From positions 1-24,614 of the forward strand of contig JALONF010000021.1 in NCBI GenBank assembly GCA_025455085.1: a DNA stretch of 24,614 nt, read 5' to 3'. Below the pieces are notes generated by a model that made no database searches, had not been told where the DNA came from, and saw only the letters and a program-made list of their open reading frames with translations. The translations under genes and the position numbers were made by a program. Shown piece after piece: positions 5,925-13,745 of this stretch (positions are counted from its first letter, which is position 1; each line of letters starts with the position of its first letter). Source of the stretch: Ignavibacteriaceae bacterium. Lineage in GTDB: Bacteria; Bacteroidota; Ignavibacteria; Ignavibacteriales; Ignavibacteriaceae.

Positions 5925-7610
5925 ATGCCACAAACATTAATCGAAAAAATAGCACAAAAATTTGCTGTGGGATTAGATCCCAAACACGAAGTTCGTGCAG
6001 GTGATTATCTTTCTATTAAACCTGCTTATGTAATGACACACGACAACACGGGTGCAGTCATTCCTAAATTCAAATCAATCGGCGCAACAAAACTCTTCAA
6101 CCCAAGACAGGTTGTAAACACTCTTGATCATAATGTTCAGGATAAAACAGAAAAAAATCTCGAGAAGTACAAAAAGATAGAAGACTTTGCTAAATCGATG
6201 GGAGCTGATTTTTATCCAGCTGGTCGTGGAATCGGGCATCAGATTATGTGTGAAGAAGGATATGCCTGGCCGGGAACAATGGTAGTTGCATCTGATTCTC
6301 ATTCAAATATGTATGGCGGACTTGGCTGCCTCGGCACTCCAATCGTCAGAACTGATGCTGCCGCAATCTGGGCAACAGGAAGAACGTGGTGGCAAGTTCC
6401 ACAAATCGCAAAAGTTGAGTTGAAAGGAAACTTAAGACACGGCGTAACCGGAAAAGATGTTATCATCGCTTTGTGCGGATATTTTAATCATGATGAAGTA
6501 TTAAATCATGCCATTGAGTTTGTCGGTGACGGAATCAGATATCTGACAATTGATGAGAGATTGGCAATTGCGAATATGACAACTGAATGGGGTGCTCTTG
6601 CAGGAGTTTTTCCTGTTGATCTTGCAACAATTTTATGGTTGAAGAGACGAGAAAGTTTTATTGAACATCGCGGACTTGAACGAGTTTTTTCTGATGCTGA
6701 CGGAAATGGACAGCATCCAAGAATAAATCACAAACGCATTGAAGAATTAGAACATAATATTCCTCAAGCAGATGCTGATGCTTTTTACGCAAAAGAATTG
6801 ATAATTGATTTAACCACAATAGAACCTTTTATATCTGGTCCTAACACTGTTAAAACCTATGCAGCAGTTTCAGAATTGAAAGAAAAAAATATAGCAATTA
6901 ACAAAGCATATCTTGTTTCTTGTGTTAATAGCCGTGTTGATGATATCGCTGAAGCAGCGGCAGAAGTTAAAGGAAAGAAAATTGCGGATCACGTTAAGTT
7001 TTATATTGCTGCTGCATCGAGTGAAGTACAGAGAGAAGCTGAACGATATGGTTACTGGCAATCACTATTAGAAGCTGGCGCAATTCCTCTTCCACCGGGT
7101 TGCGGACCATGTATCGGATTAGGAACAGGTCTGCTCGAAGATGGTGAAGTTGGAATCTCTGCAACTAACAGAAACTTCAAAGGAAGAATGGGTTCTCCAA
7201 ATGCACAGGCATATCTTGCTTCTCCTGCTGTTGTTGCAGCTTCTGCAGTTGCTGGTAAAATTTATTTTGAGTGGAAGAATAAAGAACATCGTCCTCTTAA
7301 GGGTTCTATAATAGTAAATGAAAGGAAAGCGGATAAAAAATCTTTTGTGAAAATTATTAAAGGATTTAAGCCTGTCATTGAAGGTGAACTGATATTTTGT
7401 CACCAGGATAATCTGAATACAGATGGAATTTATCCTGGGAAGTACACTTACAACGATGATATGACTCCGCAGCAGCAGGCAGAAGTTGTAATGGAAAATT
7501 ACGATCCTGAGTTTGTTAAGATCACAAAAGCTGGAGATATTCTTGTTGGCGGATTTAATTTTGGCACAGGTTCTTCCCGTGAACAAGCCGCAACTGCCCA
7601 CAGCTTGTAA
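5925..7610 (+). CDS. Aconitase/homoaconitase-family hydratase, 3' end broken by a frame change
   Basis: The frame gives 561 residues. The N-terminal [4Fe-4S] hydratase core is intact: VMTHDNTGAVIPKF, GRGIGHQ, ASDSHSN (122-128), then cluster cysteines Cys333 (VSCVNSR) and Cys393/Cys396 (GCGPCIG). The swivel domain begins but stops soon after FGTGSSREQAATA, which holds the active-site serines. Frame-shifted codons HSL and a stop follow. The rest of the swivel domain is recognisable in another frame at 7598-7798. By comparison with my recollection of fungal Lys4-type homoaconitases, about 32 residues are missing at the junction. An intact enzyme would isomerise citrate/isocitrate or homocitrate/homoisocitrate through the unsaturated acid. 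The ATG at 5925, after GGAGA, is preferred over 5904, which lies inside repeat unit B. As read, the protein is probably non-functional unless this is a sequence error. Confidence 0.85.
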   Translation: MPQTLIEKIAQKFAVGLDPKHEVRAGDYLSIKPAYVMTHDNTGAVIPKFKSIGATKLFNPRQVVNTLDHNVQDKTEKNLEKYKKIEDFAKSMGADFYPAGRGIGHQIMCEEGYAWPGTMVVASDSHSNMYGGLGCLGTPIVRTDAAAIWATGRTWWQVPQIAKVELKGNLRHGVTGKDVIIALCGYFNHDEVLNHAIEFVGDGIRYLTIDERLAIANMTTEWGALAGVFPVDLATILWLKRRESFIEHRGLERVFSDADGNGQHPRINHKRIEELEHNIPQADADAFYAKELIIDLTTIEPFISGPNTVKTYAAVSELKEKNIAINKAYLVSCVNSRVDDIAEAAAEVKGKKIADHVKFYIAAASSEVQREAERYGYWQSLLEAGAIPLPPGCGPCIGLGTGLLEDGEVGISATNRNFKGRMGSPNAQAYLASPAVVAASAVAGKIYFEWKNKEHRPLKGSIIVNERKADKKSFVKIIKGFKPVIEGELIFCHQDNLNTDGIYPGKYTYNDDMTPQQQAEVVMENYDPEFVKITKAGDILVGGFNFGTGSSREQAATAHSL

Positions 7611-7798
7611 ATGATTTAAAGACTAAATACGGAAAAGATAAGCTAACAATTAAATCTGGCATAAATCTTAAAATAGATTTTGAAAACTCAGTTTTAACAT
7701 TTGGTAACAAAACTTATTCAATCGATCCGGTTGGTGAAGCAGCACAGGAGCTTATTGTTACTGGCGGATTGGAAGAATGGGTGAAGAAAAATTTATAA
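7598..7798 (+). pseudogene. Detached C-terminal remnant of the aconitase-family gene
   Basis: This frame encodes PQLVNDLKTKYG, then a short beta-rich stretch, VGEAAQELIVTGGLEEWV and a stop at 7796-7798. This is the expected C-terminus of an aconitase swivel domain, beginning where family proteins read CPxLV after the GSSREQAATA segment. It lies two bases out of frame with the upstream 561-codon part. A deletion whose length is 1 modulo 3 (about 94, 97 or 100 bp) would explain both the missing residues and the shift. No start codon or ribosome site precedes it, so it is not an independent gene. Confidence 0.8.
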
Positions 7799-7804
7799 AG
7801 TTGA

Positions 7805-7881
7805 TGTCATTGCTAATCCCGATGTAAATCGGGATGAAGCAATCTCCAAAAAAAGATTGCTTCGCTATGCTCGCAATGACA
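7805..7881. repeat. Inverted pair of REP-like units (compact REPIN-like element, 77 bp)
   Basis: The left unit, 7805-7845, runs from TGTCATTGCTA to GAAGCAATCT and holds the hairpin ATCCCGAT/ATCGGGAT (7816-7823, 7828-7835). The right unit, 7854-7881, runs inverted from AGATTGCTTCGC to TCGCAATGACA. The pair fills the gap between the aconitase remnant and the PrpD gene. It probably folds as a strong hairpin in RNA. Confidence 0.85.
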
Positions 7882-7911
7882 CTCGTAGATAATATTTAAA
7901 GGAAAATAAAT

Positions 7912-9276
7912 ATGAACAAATCAATTTCAAGAACAATCTCTGAATTTGCAGTAAACTTGCAGTACAAAGACTTACCAAAAGAAGTAATTCACGAAGTAAA
8001 AAGATATTTGTACGATTCTTTCGGATGTGCATTCGGAGGATATCACACAAAAGATGTTCGAATAATCCGCAACATCTACAAAGATATGGGCGGAACCGAA
8101 GAAGCAACTGTAATAGGATTCGGAGATAAAATTCCTGCTGTGAATGCTACACTTGTTAATTCACTTATGATCCGTGCACTCGACTTTAACGATATTTACT
8201 GGAAAGAAGATCCATCACATCCGTCTGATATAATTCCAGCAGCGTTATCAACTGCAGAATTAGTTGGCGCATCGATGGAAGAAGTAATAACAGCAATTGT
8301 ACTTGCTTATGAATTTGAACAGCGACTTTGTCTGTTTGCTTCTCCTGGAGTTCGTGAACGTAAATGGCATCACGCAACATTAACACAATTTGTTTCTCCG
8401 ATTGTTGCTGGAAAAATTCTTGGACTAACTGTCGATCAAATGGTAAATGCGATAGGAATTAGCGGAAGTCATAATCACACAATCGGTTGTCCAACTGCTG
8501 GTAAACTTACAATGATGAAAAACACAGTTGATCCAATGGCAACTCAATCAGGTGTGTTTGCTGCATTGATGGCTCAACGTGGTTACTCCGGAACTGAGGC
8601 TGTGTTTGAAGGTAAAGAAGGTTTTATGGATTGCTTTCTTGGCTACAATGCTAAAGAACAAAAAGTTGAACCCGTCAGTATGAAAGGCAGAGATGGCATC
8701 TCTGAATGGAAATGGAATATTGATAAATTGGTCGGCGGACTCGGAGATACATACAAAATTCTTGAATGCAGCATGAAAGCTTTTCCTACCGAAGCATTAA
8801 CCCATACTCATCTTTCAGCAACTTTGAAAGTTGTAACGAAGAATAGTATCAGTTATGATCAGATTGACACAGTAACTCTTACAACATTAGCACAAGCATA
8901 CGATATTCTTTTCGATCCACACAAATATCGTCCTGAATCAAGAGAAACTGCTGATCACTCACTTCCCTATTGCATCGCGGCAGCTTTAGTTGATCATAAA
9001 GTAACAACACAATCTTTTTCGGATGAGAAATTAAAAGATGCAAGAATCTGGGAAGTTATTGACAGAATAAAAGGCGAACCATCAATCGAGTTTGAAAAAA
9101 TGTTCCCGGCAAAACAGCCCAGCAAAGTAGTCGTAAAAACAAAAGATGGACGAGAATTTTCAGAGTATCTCGAATATCCGAAGGGTGATCCGCGAGAACC
9201 AATGACGATGGAAGATCTTGATAACAAGTTCGAAGGATTATCATCACAGCAGTTTATGAAAAAAATGATCGCTTAA
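7912..9276 (+). CDS. MmgE/PrpD family dehydratase
   Basis: This 454-residue enzyme matches the family in length and pattern. It has an early VKRYLYDSFGCAFGGY helix, LDFNDIYWKEDPSHPSD with Asp91, Asp94 and His103, then the lysine of KLTMMKNTVDP (Lys203). KAFPTEALTHTHLSAT around Lys289 and SRETADHSLPYCIAAALVD (Tyr353) follow. The family dehydrates 2-methylcitrate (PrpD) or citrate (MmgE). It also includes cis-aconitate decarboxylases (IRG1/CAD) and several unassigned enzymes. The gene lies between an aconitase-family gene and citrate lyase subunits, which argues for a citrate-like substrate. There is no 2-methylcitrate synthase or lyase in view to argue for propionate catabolism. It could back up the damaged aconitase by carrying out the citrate/cis-aconitate step, but this is speculation. 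Confidence 0.88.
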   Translation: MNKSISRTISEFAVNLQYKDLPKEVIHEVKRYLYDSFGCAFGGYHTKDVRIIRNIYKDMGGTEEATVIGFGDKIPAVNATLVNSLMIRALDFNDIYWKEDPSHPSDIIPAALSTAELVGASMEEVITAIVLAYEFEQRLCLFASPGVRERKWHHATLTQFVSPIVAGKILGLTVDQMVNAIGISGSHNHTIGCPTAGKLTMMKNTVDPMATQSGVFAALMAQRGYSGTEAVFEGKEGFMDCFLGYNAKEQKVEPVSMKGRDGISEWKWNIDKLVGGLGDTYKILECSMKAFPTEALTHTHLSATLKVVTKNSISYDQIDTVTLTTLAQAYDILFDPHKYRPESRETADHSLPYCIAAALVDHKVTTQSFSDEKLKDARIWEVIDRIKGEPSIEFEKMFPAKQPSKVVVKTKDGREFSEYLEYPKGDPREPMTMEDLDNKFEGLSSQQFMKKMIA

Positions 9277-9281
9277 CTAAC

Positions 9282-9352
9282 TGTCATTGCGAACGAAGTG
9301 AAGCAATCTGACAAATATAGATCGCTTCGTCAATTCATTCCTCGCGATGACA
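9282..9352. repeat. Inverted pair of REP-like units (compact REPIN-like element, 71 bp)
   Basis: The left unit, 9282-9309, runs from TGTCATTGCGAACG to GAAGCAATCT. The right unit, 9319-9352, runs inverted from AGATCGCTTCG to TCGCGATGACA. The outer ends form an 11-bp inverted repeat with one mismatch. The element occupies most of the 94-bp gap between prpD-like and citDE, and its right end supplies a spurious in-frame ATG at 9347. Confidence 0.82.
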
Positions 9353-9370
9353 ATCCTAAAAGGTAAAATT

Positions 9371-10591
9371 ATGAGACAATATAAAAACAAAAGCACCGCT
9401 GGCAAACGCGGCGATTCAATCCGCTCTGATTGCTATTTTGAAATTGAGCTGAAAGATTCAGCGGGGATAAAAATAAATCTTAAGAGCAAAGTTGATTCAA
9501 TGTACGGAGAATCAATAAAACAAATGATTCTCGATATGTCCAAATTCTTTGGTTTGAAAGATGCAAAGATTTTGTTGGAAGATAACGGAGCTTTGCCTTT
9601 TGTTCTTGCTGCACGATTTGAACTTGCATTTAAAAGACTATTCCCAGAAAACAAGAAAGAATATTTGTTTCCCTTTCACGAAAAGAATTCATACTCAACA
9701 AAAAAAGACCAGTTAAGACGAAGTAGACTTTATCTTCCCGGAAATGAACCAAAGTTTTTTGTCAACGCAGGACTTCATTCACCTGATGGGATTATCTTGG
9801 ATTTGGAGGATAGTGTTGCTCCTTCAGAAAAAGATGCTGCACAACTTCTTGTCAGAAATGCTCTTCGATCTGTGGATTTTTATAATGCAGAGAGAATGGT
9901 TCGCATAAACCAGCTTCCAAATGGTTTGGATGATTTGAAATACATCATTCCTCATAATGTTAATGTTATTTTAATTCCCAAATGTGAATCAGCAGAACAG
10001 ATTCATCAACTTGAAAAAGAAGTTAAGAAACTGAAAAAGCAATTCAATGTTAAGAGTGATATTTTCTTTATGCCGATTATTGAAAGTGCACTCGGAGTAA
10101 TCAAAGCTTATGAGATTGCTTCAGCATCAAAAAATAATTGTGCGCTTGCAATCGGTCTCGAAGATTACACCGCAGATATCGGGACTCAACGAACAAACGA
10201 AGGACGCGAAAGTATTTTTGCAAGACAAATGCTTGTTAATGCTGCAAAAGCAGCAGGCATTCAAGCAATTGATACTGTTTTCTCTGACGTGTCAGATATG
10301 GAAGCACTACGACAAAGTGTGATCGAAGCAAAGTCACTTGGCTTTGAAGGTAAAGGCTGCATCCATCCACGACAAATCCAGGTTGTTCACGAAGCATTTG
10401 CACCAACAGTTGAAGAAATTGAAAAAGCAAAGAAGATTGTTTTAGCATTTGAAGATGCTGAAAAGAAAGGGCTCGGGGTGGTTGCACTTGGAAGTAAAAT
10501 GATTGATCCGCCAGTGGTTAAAAGAGCAATAAGAACTATTGATTTAGGGATTCTAAATAATTTGTTAGATAAAAATTGGAGAAAACAATAG
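9371..10591 (+). CDS. citE: Fused citrate lyase acyl-carrier (CitD) and beta (CitE) subunits
   Basis: The protein has 406 residues. Residues 1-92 resemble CitD, ending in the DNGALPFVLAARFE stretch equivalent to DDKGALDCxxRAR. Residues about 118-390 form a HpcH/HpaI-aldolase-type CitE with SRLYLPGNEP, LDLEDSVAPSEKD (Glu146), MVRIN (Arg178), MPIIESALGV (Glu238), LEDYTADIG (263-271) and KGCIHPRQI (328-336). In citrate lyase, CitE cleaves citryl-ACP to oxaloacetate and acetyl-ACP, and CitD carries a phosphoribosyl-dephospho-CoA arm on serine. Here the AG..SD motif has three extra residues (AGKRGDSIRSD), so Ser16 or Ser19 could be the attachment site. The ATG at 9371 follows AAAAGG; the frame upstream to 9347 is repeat sequence. 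Citramalate lyase is built from the same subunits and is the main alternative. Confidence 0.88.
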   Translation: MRQYKNKSTAGKRGDSIRSDCYFEIELKDSAGIKINLKSKVDSMYGESIKQMILDMSKFFGLKDAKILLEDNGALPFVLAARFELAFKRLFPENKKEYLFPFHEKNSYSTKKDQLRRSRLYLPGNEPKFFVNAGLHSPDGIILDLEDSVAPSEKDAAQLLVRNALRSVDFYNAERMVRINQLPNGLDDLKYIIPHNVNVILIPKCESAEQIHQLEKEVKKLKKQFNVKSDIFFMPIIESALGVIKAYEIASASKNNCALAIGLEDYTADIGTQRTNEGRESIFARQMLVNAAKAAGIQAIDTVFSDVSDMEALRQSVIEAKSLGFEGKGCIHPRQIQVVHEAFAPTVEEIEKAKKIVLAFEDAEKKGLGVVALGSKMIDPPVVKRAIRTIDLGILNNLLDKNWRKQ

Positions 10592-10657
10592 AACGCTGAT
10601 GACACTGATTTATTATGATCTGCGCTGATCATAAATAATCATAAAAATCTGTGTTCC
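10592..10657. repeat. Intergenic palindromic repeat, second sequence family
   Basis: The segment from GAACGCTGATGACACTGATT to AAATCTGTGTTCC fills the gap between citDE and citF. It contains imperfect 15-bp arms at 10606-10620 and 10627-10641 around a perfect core, TTATGATC and GATCATAA, with a 6-base loop TGCGCT. It differs in sequence from the TGTCATTGC family. From memory, similar repeats ending in AATCTGTGTTCC are dispersed in many genomes of this group. Confidence 0.6.
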
Positions 10658-10677
10658 ATCTTTTTAAAGGATTAAAT

Positions 10678-12234
10678 ATGAAATTAATAAAGAATGCAGC
10701 AGGAAGATTAGTCCCAACTGAAGTAAACGGACAGGAGCAAATACCTTTTAGAGGTATAAATAAATACAAACCAACAGGCAACAAGGCGAAACCACCAATT
10801 CGTACTTGTATCGATTATCCATCTGATGGAAATAAAGTTGTAAAAGATTTAAAAACGGCTTTAAAAAAAGCAGGATTGAAAGATGGAATGACAATTTCAA
10901 CACATCATCATCTTCGCAACGGTGATGCGGTTACAAATATGCTGTTCGATGTTGTAAAAGAAATGGGAATAAAAAACATTCGATGGTTTCCTTCAGCTTC
11001 ATTTCCAGTTCATTCACATTTAATAAAATATCTTGAAGATGGAACAATACATCACATCGAAGGAAGTATGAATGGACCTCTTGGTAAGTTCACATCAGAA
11101 GGAAAGATGAAAGGCGTTGGAGTTCTTCGTTCACATGGAGGAAGATACCAGTCAATTCAGGATGGAGAAGTACATATTGATATTGCAGTAATACTTGCAC
11201 CAACGGCTGATCCCTTTGGAAATGCAACCGGCGATCGTGGAAAATCTGCGTGTGGTTTAATTGGTTTCGCACTTGGAGATTCTGAATATGCGGATAGAGT
11301 TATTATAATTACAGATAATCTCGTTCCATTCCCATGTGTTCCATGGCAAATTCAGGGAAACAATGTTGACTACGTCGTTGAAGTCGAATCACTTGGCGAC
11401 CCATCTAAAATAGTTTCTGGAACAACAGAGGTGACAAAATCACCCGATCGTCTTCTGATCGCAGAATATGTCGCTCAGTTTATGGATGAAGCAGGAATTA
11501 TGAAAGATGGCTTTTCATTCCAGGCTGGAGCCGGTGGAACCGCCCTCGCATTTGCTATCTTCCTTAAAGAAAAAATGAAGAAGAAAAATGTTAAAGCAAG
11601 ATTTGTAAGAGGTGGTTCGACTAAATATCTTGTACAAATGCTTGAAGAGGGATTGACTGATTACATTCTTGATGGTCAGACTTTTGATCTTGAAGGAGTG
11701 CGAAGTATGAGAGAAAATGACGGGCATGTTAACACTTCACCTTTCACTAGCTACAACTTTCACGGCAAAGGTAATTTTGCATCAATAGTTGATGCAGCTG
11801 TTCTGGGTGCAACTGAAGTCGATGTAAACTTTAACGCAAACGTTGTCACACATTCGGATGGATATTTGCTTCACGGAATTGGCGGCTGGCAGAATTGTCT
11901 TTATTCAAAATGTACAATACTCGCAATCCCTTCTTTCAGAGATCGTATTCCGGTAATTGTTGATGAAGTTACAACTCTTTGCGGACCCGGAGAATTGATC
12001 GACGTCATTGCAACGGAAAGAGGACTCTGCATAAATCCGAAACGAAAGGATTTATTGAAAGCAATGAAGAATTCTTCAATTCCGATTATTGATATTAAAG
12101 ATTTAAAGAAACAAGTCGATGAAATCTGCGGCGGTGCTCCAGCTAAACCAAAAGTGAATAAAGACAAAGTTGTTGCAATTATTAAATGGGTAGATGGGAC
12201 AGTGCTGGACTCGGTATTTCAGGTCGAGAACTAA
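10678..12234 (+). CDS. citF: Citrate lyase alpha subunit (CitF)
   Basis: This 518-residue protein matches CitF throughout. Recognisable parts are STHHHLRNGDAVTNM near the N-terminus, VRFGS-like stretches replaced here by IRWFPSASFPVHSHLI, VLRSHGGRYQSI, LAPTADPFGNATGD, FSFQAGAGGTALAFA and VNFNANVVTHSDG. CitF is the acyl carrier transferase of the lyase: it swaps acetate for citrate on the CitD arm to give citryl-ACP. Together with the upstream CitD-CitE fusion it completes the three catalytic activities. The ATG at 10678 is preferred because AAAGGA at 10666-10671 precedes it and the in-frame ATG at 10651 falls in the intergenic repeat. No citC ligase, citG or citX follows, so arm synthesis and acetylation would need genes elsewhere. 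Only two bases separate its stop from the convergent gene. Confidence 0.92.
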   Translation: MKLIKNAAGRLVPTEVNGQEQIPFRGINKYKPTGNKAKPPIRTCIDYPSDGNKVVKDLKTALKKAGLKDGMTISTHHHLRNGDAVTNMLFDVVKEMGIKNIRWFPSASFPVHSHLIKYLEDGTIHHIEGSMNGPLGKFTSEGKMKGVGVLRSHGGRYQSIQDGEVHIDIAVILAPTADPFGNATGDRGKSACGLIGFALGDSEYADRVIIITDNLVPFPCVPWQIQGNNVDYVVEVESLGDPSKIVSGTTEVTKSPDRLLIAEYVAQFMDEAGIMKDGFSFQAGAGGTALAFAIFLKEKMKKKNVKARFVRGGSTKYLVQMLEEGLTDYILDGQTFDLEGVRSMRENDGHVNTSPFTSYNFHGKGNFASIVDAAVLGATEVDVNFNANVVTHSDGYLLHGIGGWQNCLYSKCTILAIPSFRDRIPVIVDEVTTLCGPGELIDVIATERGLCINPKRKDLLKAMKNSSIPIIDIKDLKKQVDEICGGAPAKPKVNKDKVVAIIKWVDGTVLDSVFQVEN

Positions 12235-12236
12235 AT

Positions 12237-13745
12237 TTAACGAGTGGTTTTGAACTTATTTAGTCCACTGGCAAATGTGGTCAGCCAAACATTTCCATTA
12301 TTATCCCGAACGGATGAAATTATATTATTCGAACTGATCAATGAATTATTTGTTTTATAGACAGTCAAATTATTCTGAGAATCAAGAACAAAAAATCCTT
12401 CTGATGTGGAAAGCCACTTAAAGTTTTGTTCATCAATAAAAATGTCTCTTACGAAATTCTGAGTAGAGCCCAATAAGAAATTAGTAAAACTATTTCCGCT
12501 AAAGTTAGATGCCCCTCCTCTGCCTGATGAATCAGGTAAAAAGCAAAACCATACATTGTTAAATTCATCACGATCAATTGAACTGATGGTCAAGGAAGGA
12601 TATCCGTACTGTAGTTTTGGCAAGGATGTAAAAATTTCATTTTCAAAAATGAAAATTCCACCCAGTTTTGTTCCGACCCAAAGTTTATTTCCACTTTCAA
12701 TATAAATATCATTTATCCAATCCAGGCTGTTCGGCTCATTATATAAAGTCCAGTTGCTGCCATCAAACTTAACCAGGTTTGAAGTTGTCCCAATCCATGC
12801 ACTACCTGTATTATCAAATTTAATTGTGTTTATGAATTCTGATGTCAGTCCAGAATTATTTCTGTTATAAGTAATCCAGCTGCTGCCATTAAATATTCCT
12901 ATTCCAAAATCTGTTCCTACCCAAATTCTGTTCTGATTATCAACAGCAATACAATTAATTTTATTAGCAGGTATAGATGAGTTAGCAACCTCATAATTAG
13001 TAAAATTAGTCTCATCAAATCTTATCAAACCCTTGTCAAGTGACCCAATCCATTTTACATTATTTTGATCGATAGCAATTGCGGTTAAGTTATTTGATGC
13101 AATGCTGGAGTTAAAGACCTGATAATCGATCCAGACTGTAGTATCCCGAAGCTCTTCGCTATAACTATTGGTTTTACTGCTCTGAACTACAGCAATAATT
13201 TCCGTTTCTCTATGATTTAATAATTTGAATCTGACAAGATATTCTCCTGGTAATAAACCAGAAAAAGTTGAAGGTGTATTCCTGCCTGTTACCGAATCAT
13301 TAATAATTATCTCAGCACCAACAGGAGCAGTTTGAAGAGATAGGTTACCATACATTGACGGATTAGAGGCAATATCAATACTTACTTGTAATTTTTCATC
13401 TTCATTTAATGTAACGACCAGTGAAGTATCCTTGAAATATTTTTTCTTCAGAGTGATTTCATAAAAACCTGATTCTAAATAAGAGATACTATCAGGCGTC
13501 AGCCTTCCTGTATTTCTGTCATTTTGAAAAATTGTAAATCCCGACGGATTGGAACTAACATAAATAAAACCTCTTGGGGCTTCGGATTCGACCGGTGAAC
13601 GTGATACCTCCTTATCGCATCCAATAATTATTAAAATCATCAAGATCAATGATGCAGGATGAAAAAATCTTCTATTTATTTTTAATAAAGTTTGCAATTT
13701 GCTAAAGCTAATTTTCAACAATAAAATTATAACCAAAAGATTCAA
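12237..13745 (-). CDS. Lipoprotein with PEGA-like domains and a seven-repeat Reg_prop-type propeller
   Basis: The frame has 502 codons. A lipoprotein signal ends in LILMILIIIGC (Cys43), so the protein is probably membrane-anchored outside the cytoplasm. Two PEGA-like beta domains follow: GFIYVSSNPSGFTIFQND…TPDSISYLESGFYEITL (about 57-125) and NLSLQTAPVGAEIIINDSVT…LLPGEYLVRFK (about 133-195). From about 215 to the end I count seven propeller repeats of the D-x-x-N-x-x-W-x-G/S-T type, such as IDQNNVKWIGS, VDNQNRIWVGT and RDNNGNVWLTT. These look like the sensor propellers of hybrid two-component proteins, but no kinase follows. The ATG at 13745 overlaps the upstream gene by 38 bp. A TTG at 13697 would avoid this and give a more typical signal peptide. 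The role is probably surface binding or sensing; the ligand is unknown. Confidence 0.75.
   Translation of the reverse strand: MNLLVIILLLKISFSKLQTLLKINRRFFHPASLILMILIIIGCDKEVSRSPVESEAPRGFIYVSSNPSGFTIFQNDRNTGRLTPDSISYLESGFYEITLKKKYFKDTSLVVTLNEDEKLQVSIDIASNPSMYGNLSLQTAPVGAEIIINDSVTGRNTPSTFSGLLPGEYLVRFKLLNHRETEIIAVVQSSKTNSYSEELRDTTVWIDYQVFNSSIASNNLTAIAIDQNNVKWIGSLDKGLIRFDETNFTNYEVANSSIPANKINCIAVDNQNRIWVGTDFGIGIFNGSSWITYNRNNSGLTSEFINTIKFDNTGSAWIGTTSNLVKFDGSNWTLYNEPNSLDWINDIYIESGNKLWVGTKLGGIFIFENEIFTSLPKLQYGYPSLTISSIDRDEFNNVWFCFLPDSSGRGGASNFSGNSFTNFLLGSTQNFVRDIFIDEQNFKWLSTSEGFFVLDSQNNLTVYKTNNSLISSNNIISSVRDNNGNVWLTTFASGLNKFKTTR

Noticed and set aside
7119..7601. Long open frame of 160 codons on the minus strand
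   Set aside because: It lies wholly opposite the aconitase coding sequence, has low-complexity composition and no recognisable motif.
5522..9352. CRISPR array from the repeated TGTCATTGC units
   Set aside because: Units are irregularly spaced, alternate in orientation and are separated by genes; there are no regular spacers or cas genes.
9347..9370. Upstream ATG for the CitDE gene
   Set aside because: It lies at the right end of a repeat pair; 9371 has a ribosome-site-like AAAAGG before it and gives a normal CitD start.
10651..10677. Upstream ATG for CitF
   Set aside because: It falls inside the intergenic repeat, while 10678 follows AAAGGA and matches the CitF N-terminus.
12220..12260. 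A bidirectional terminator between citF and the propeller gene
   Set aside because: Only two bases separate the convergent stop codons and no hairpin with a T-run is visible.
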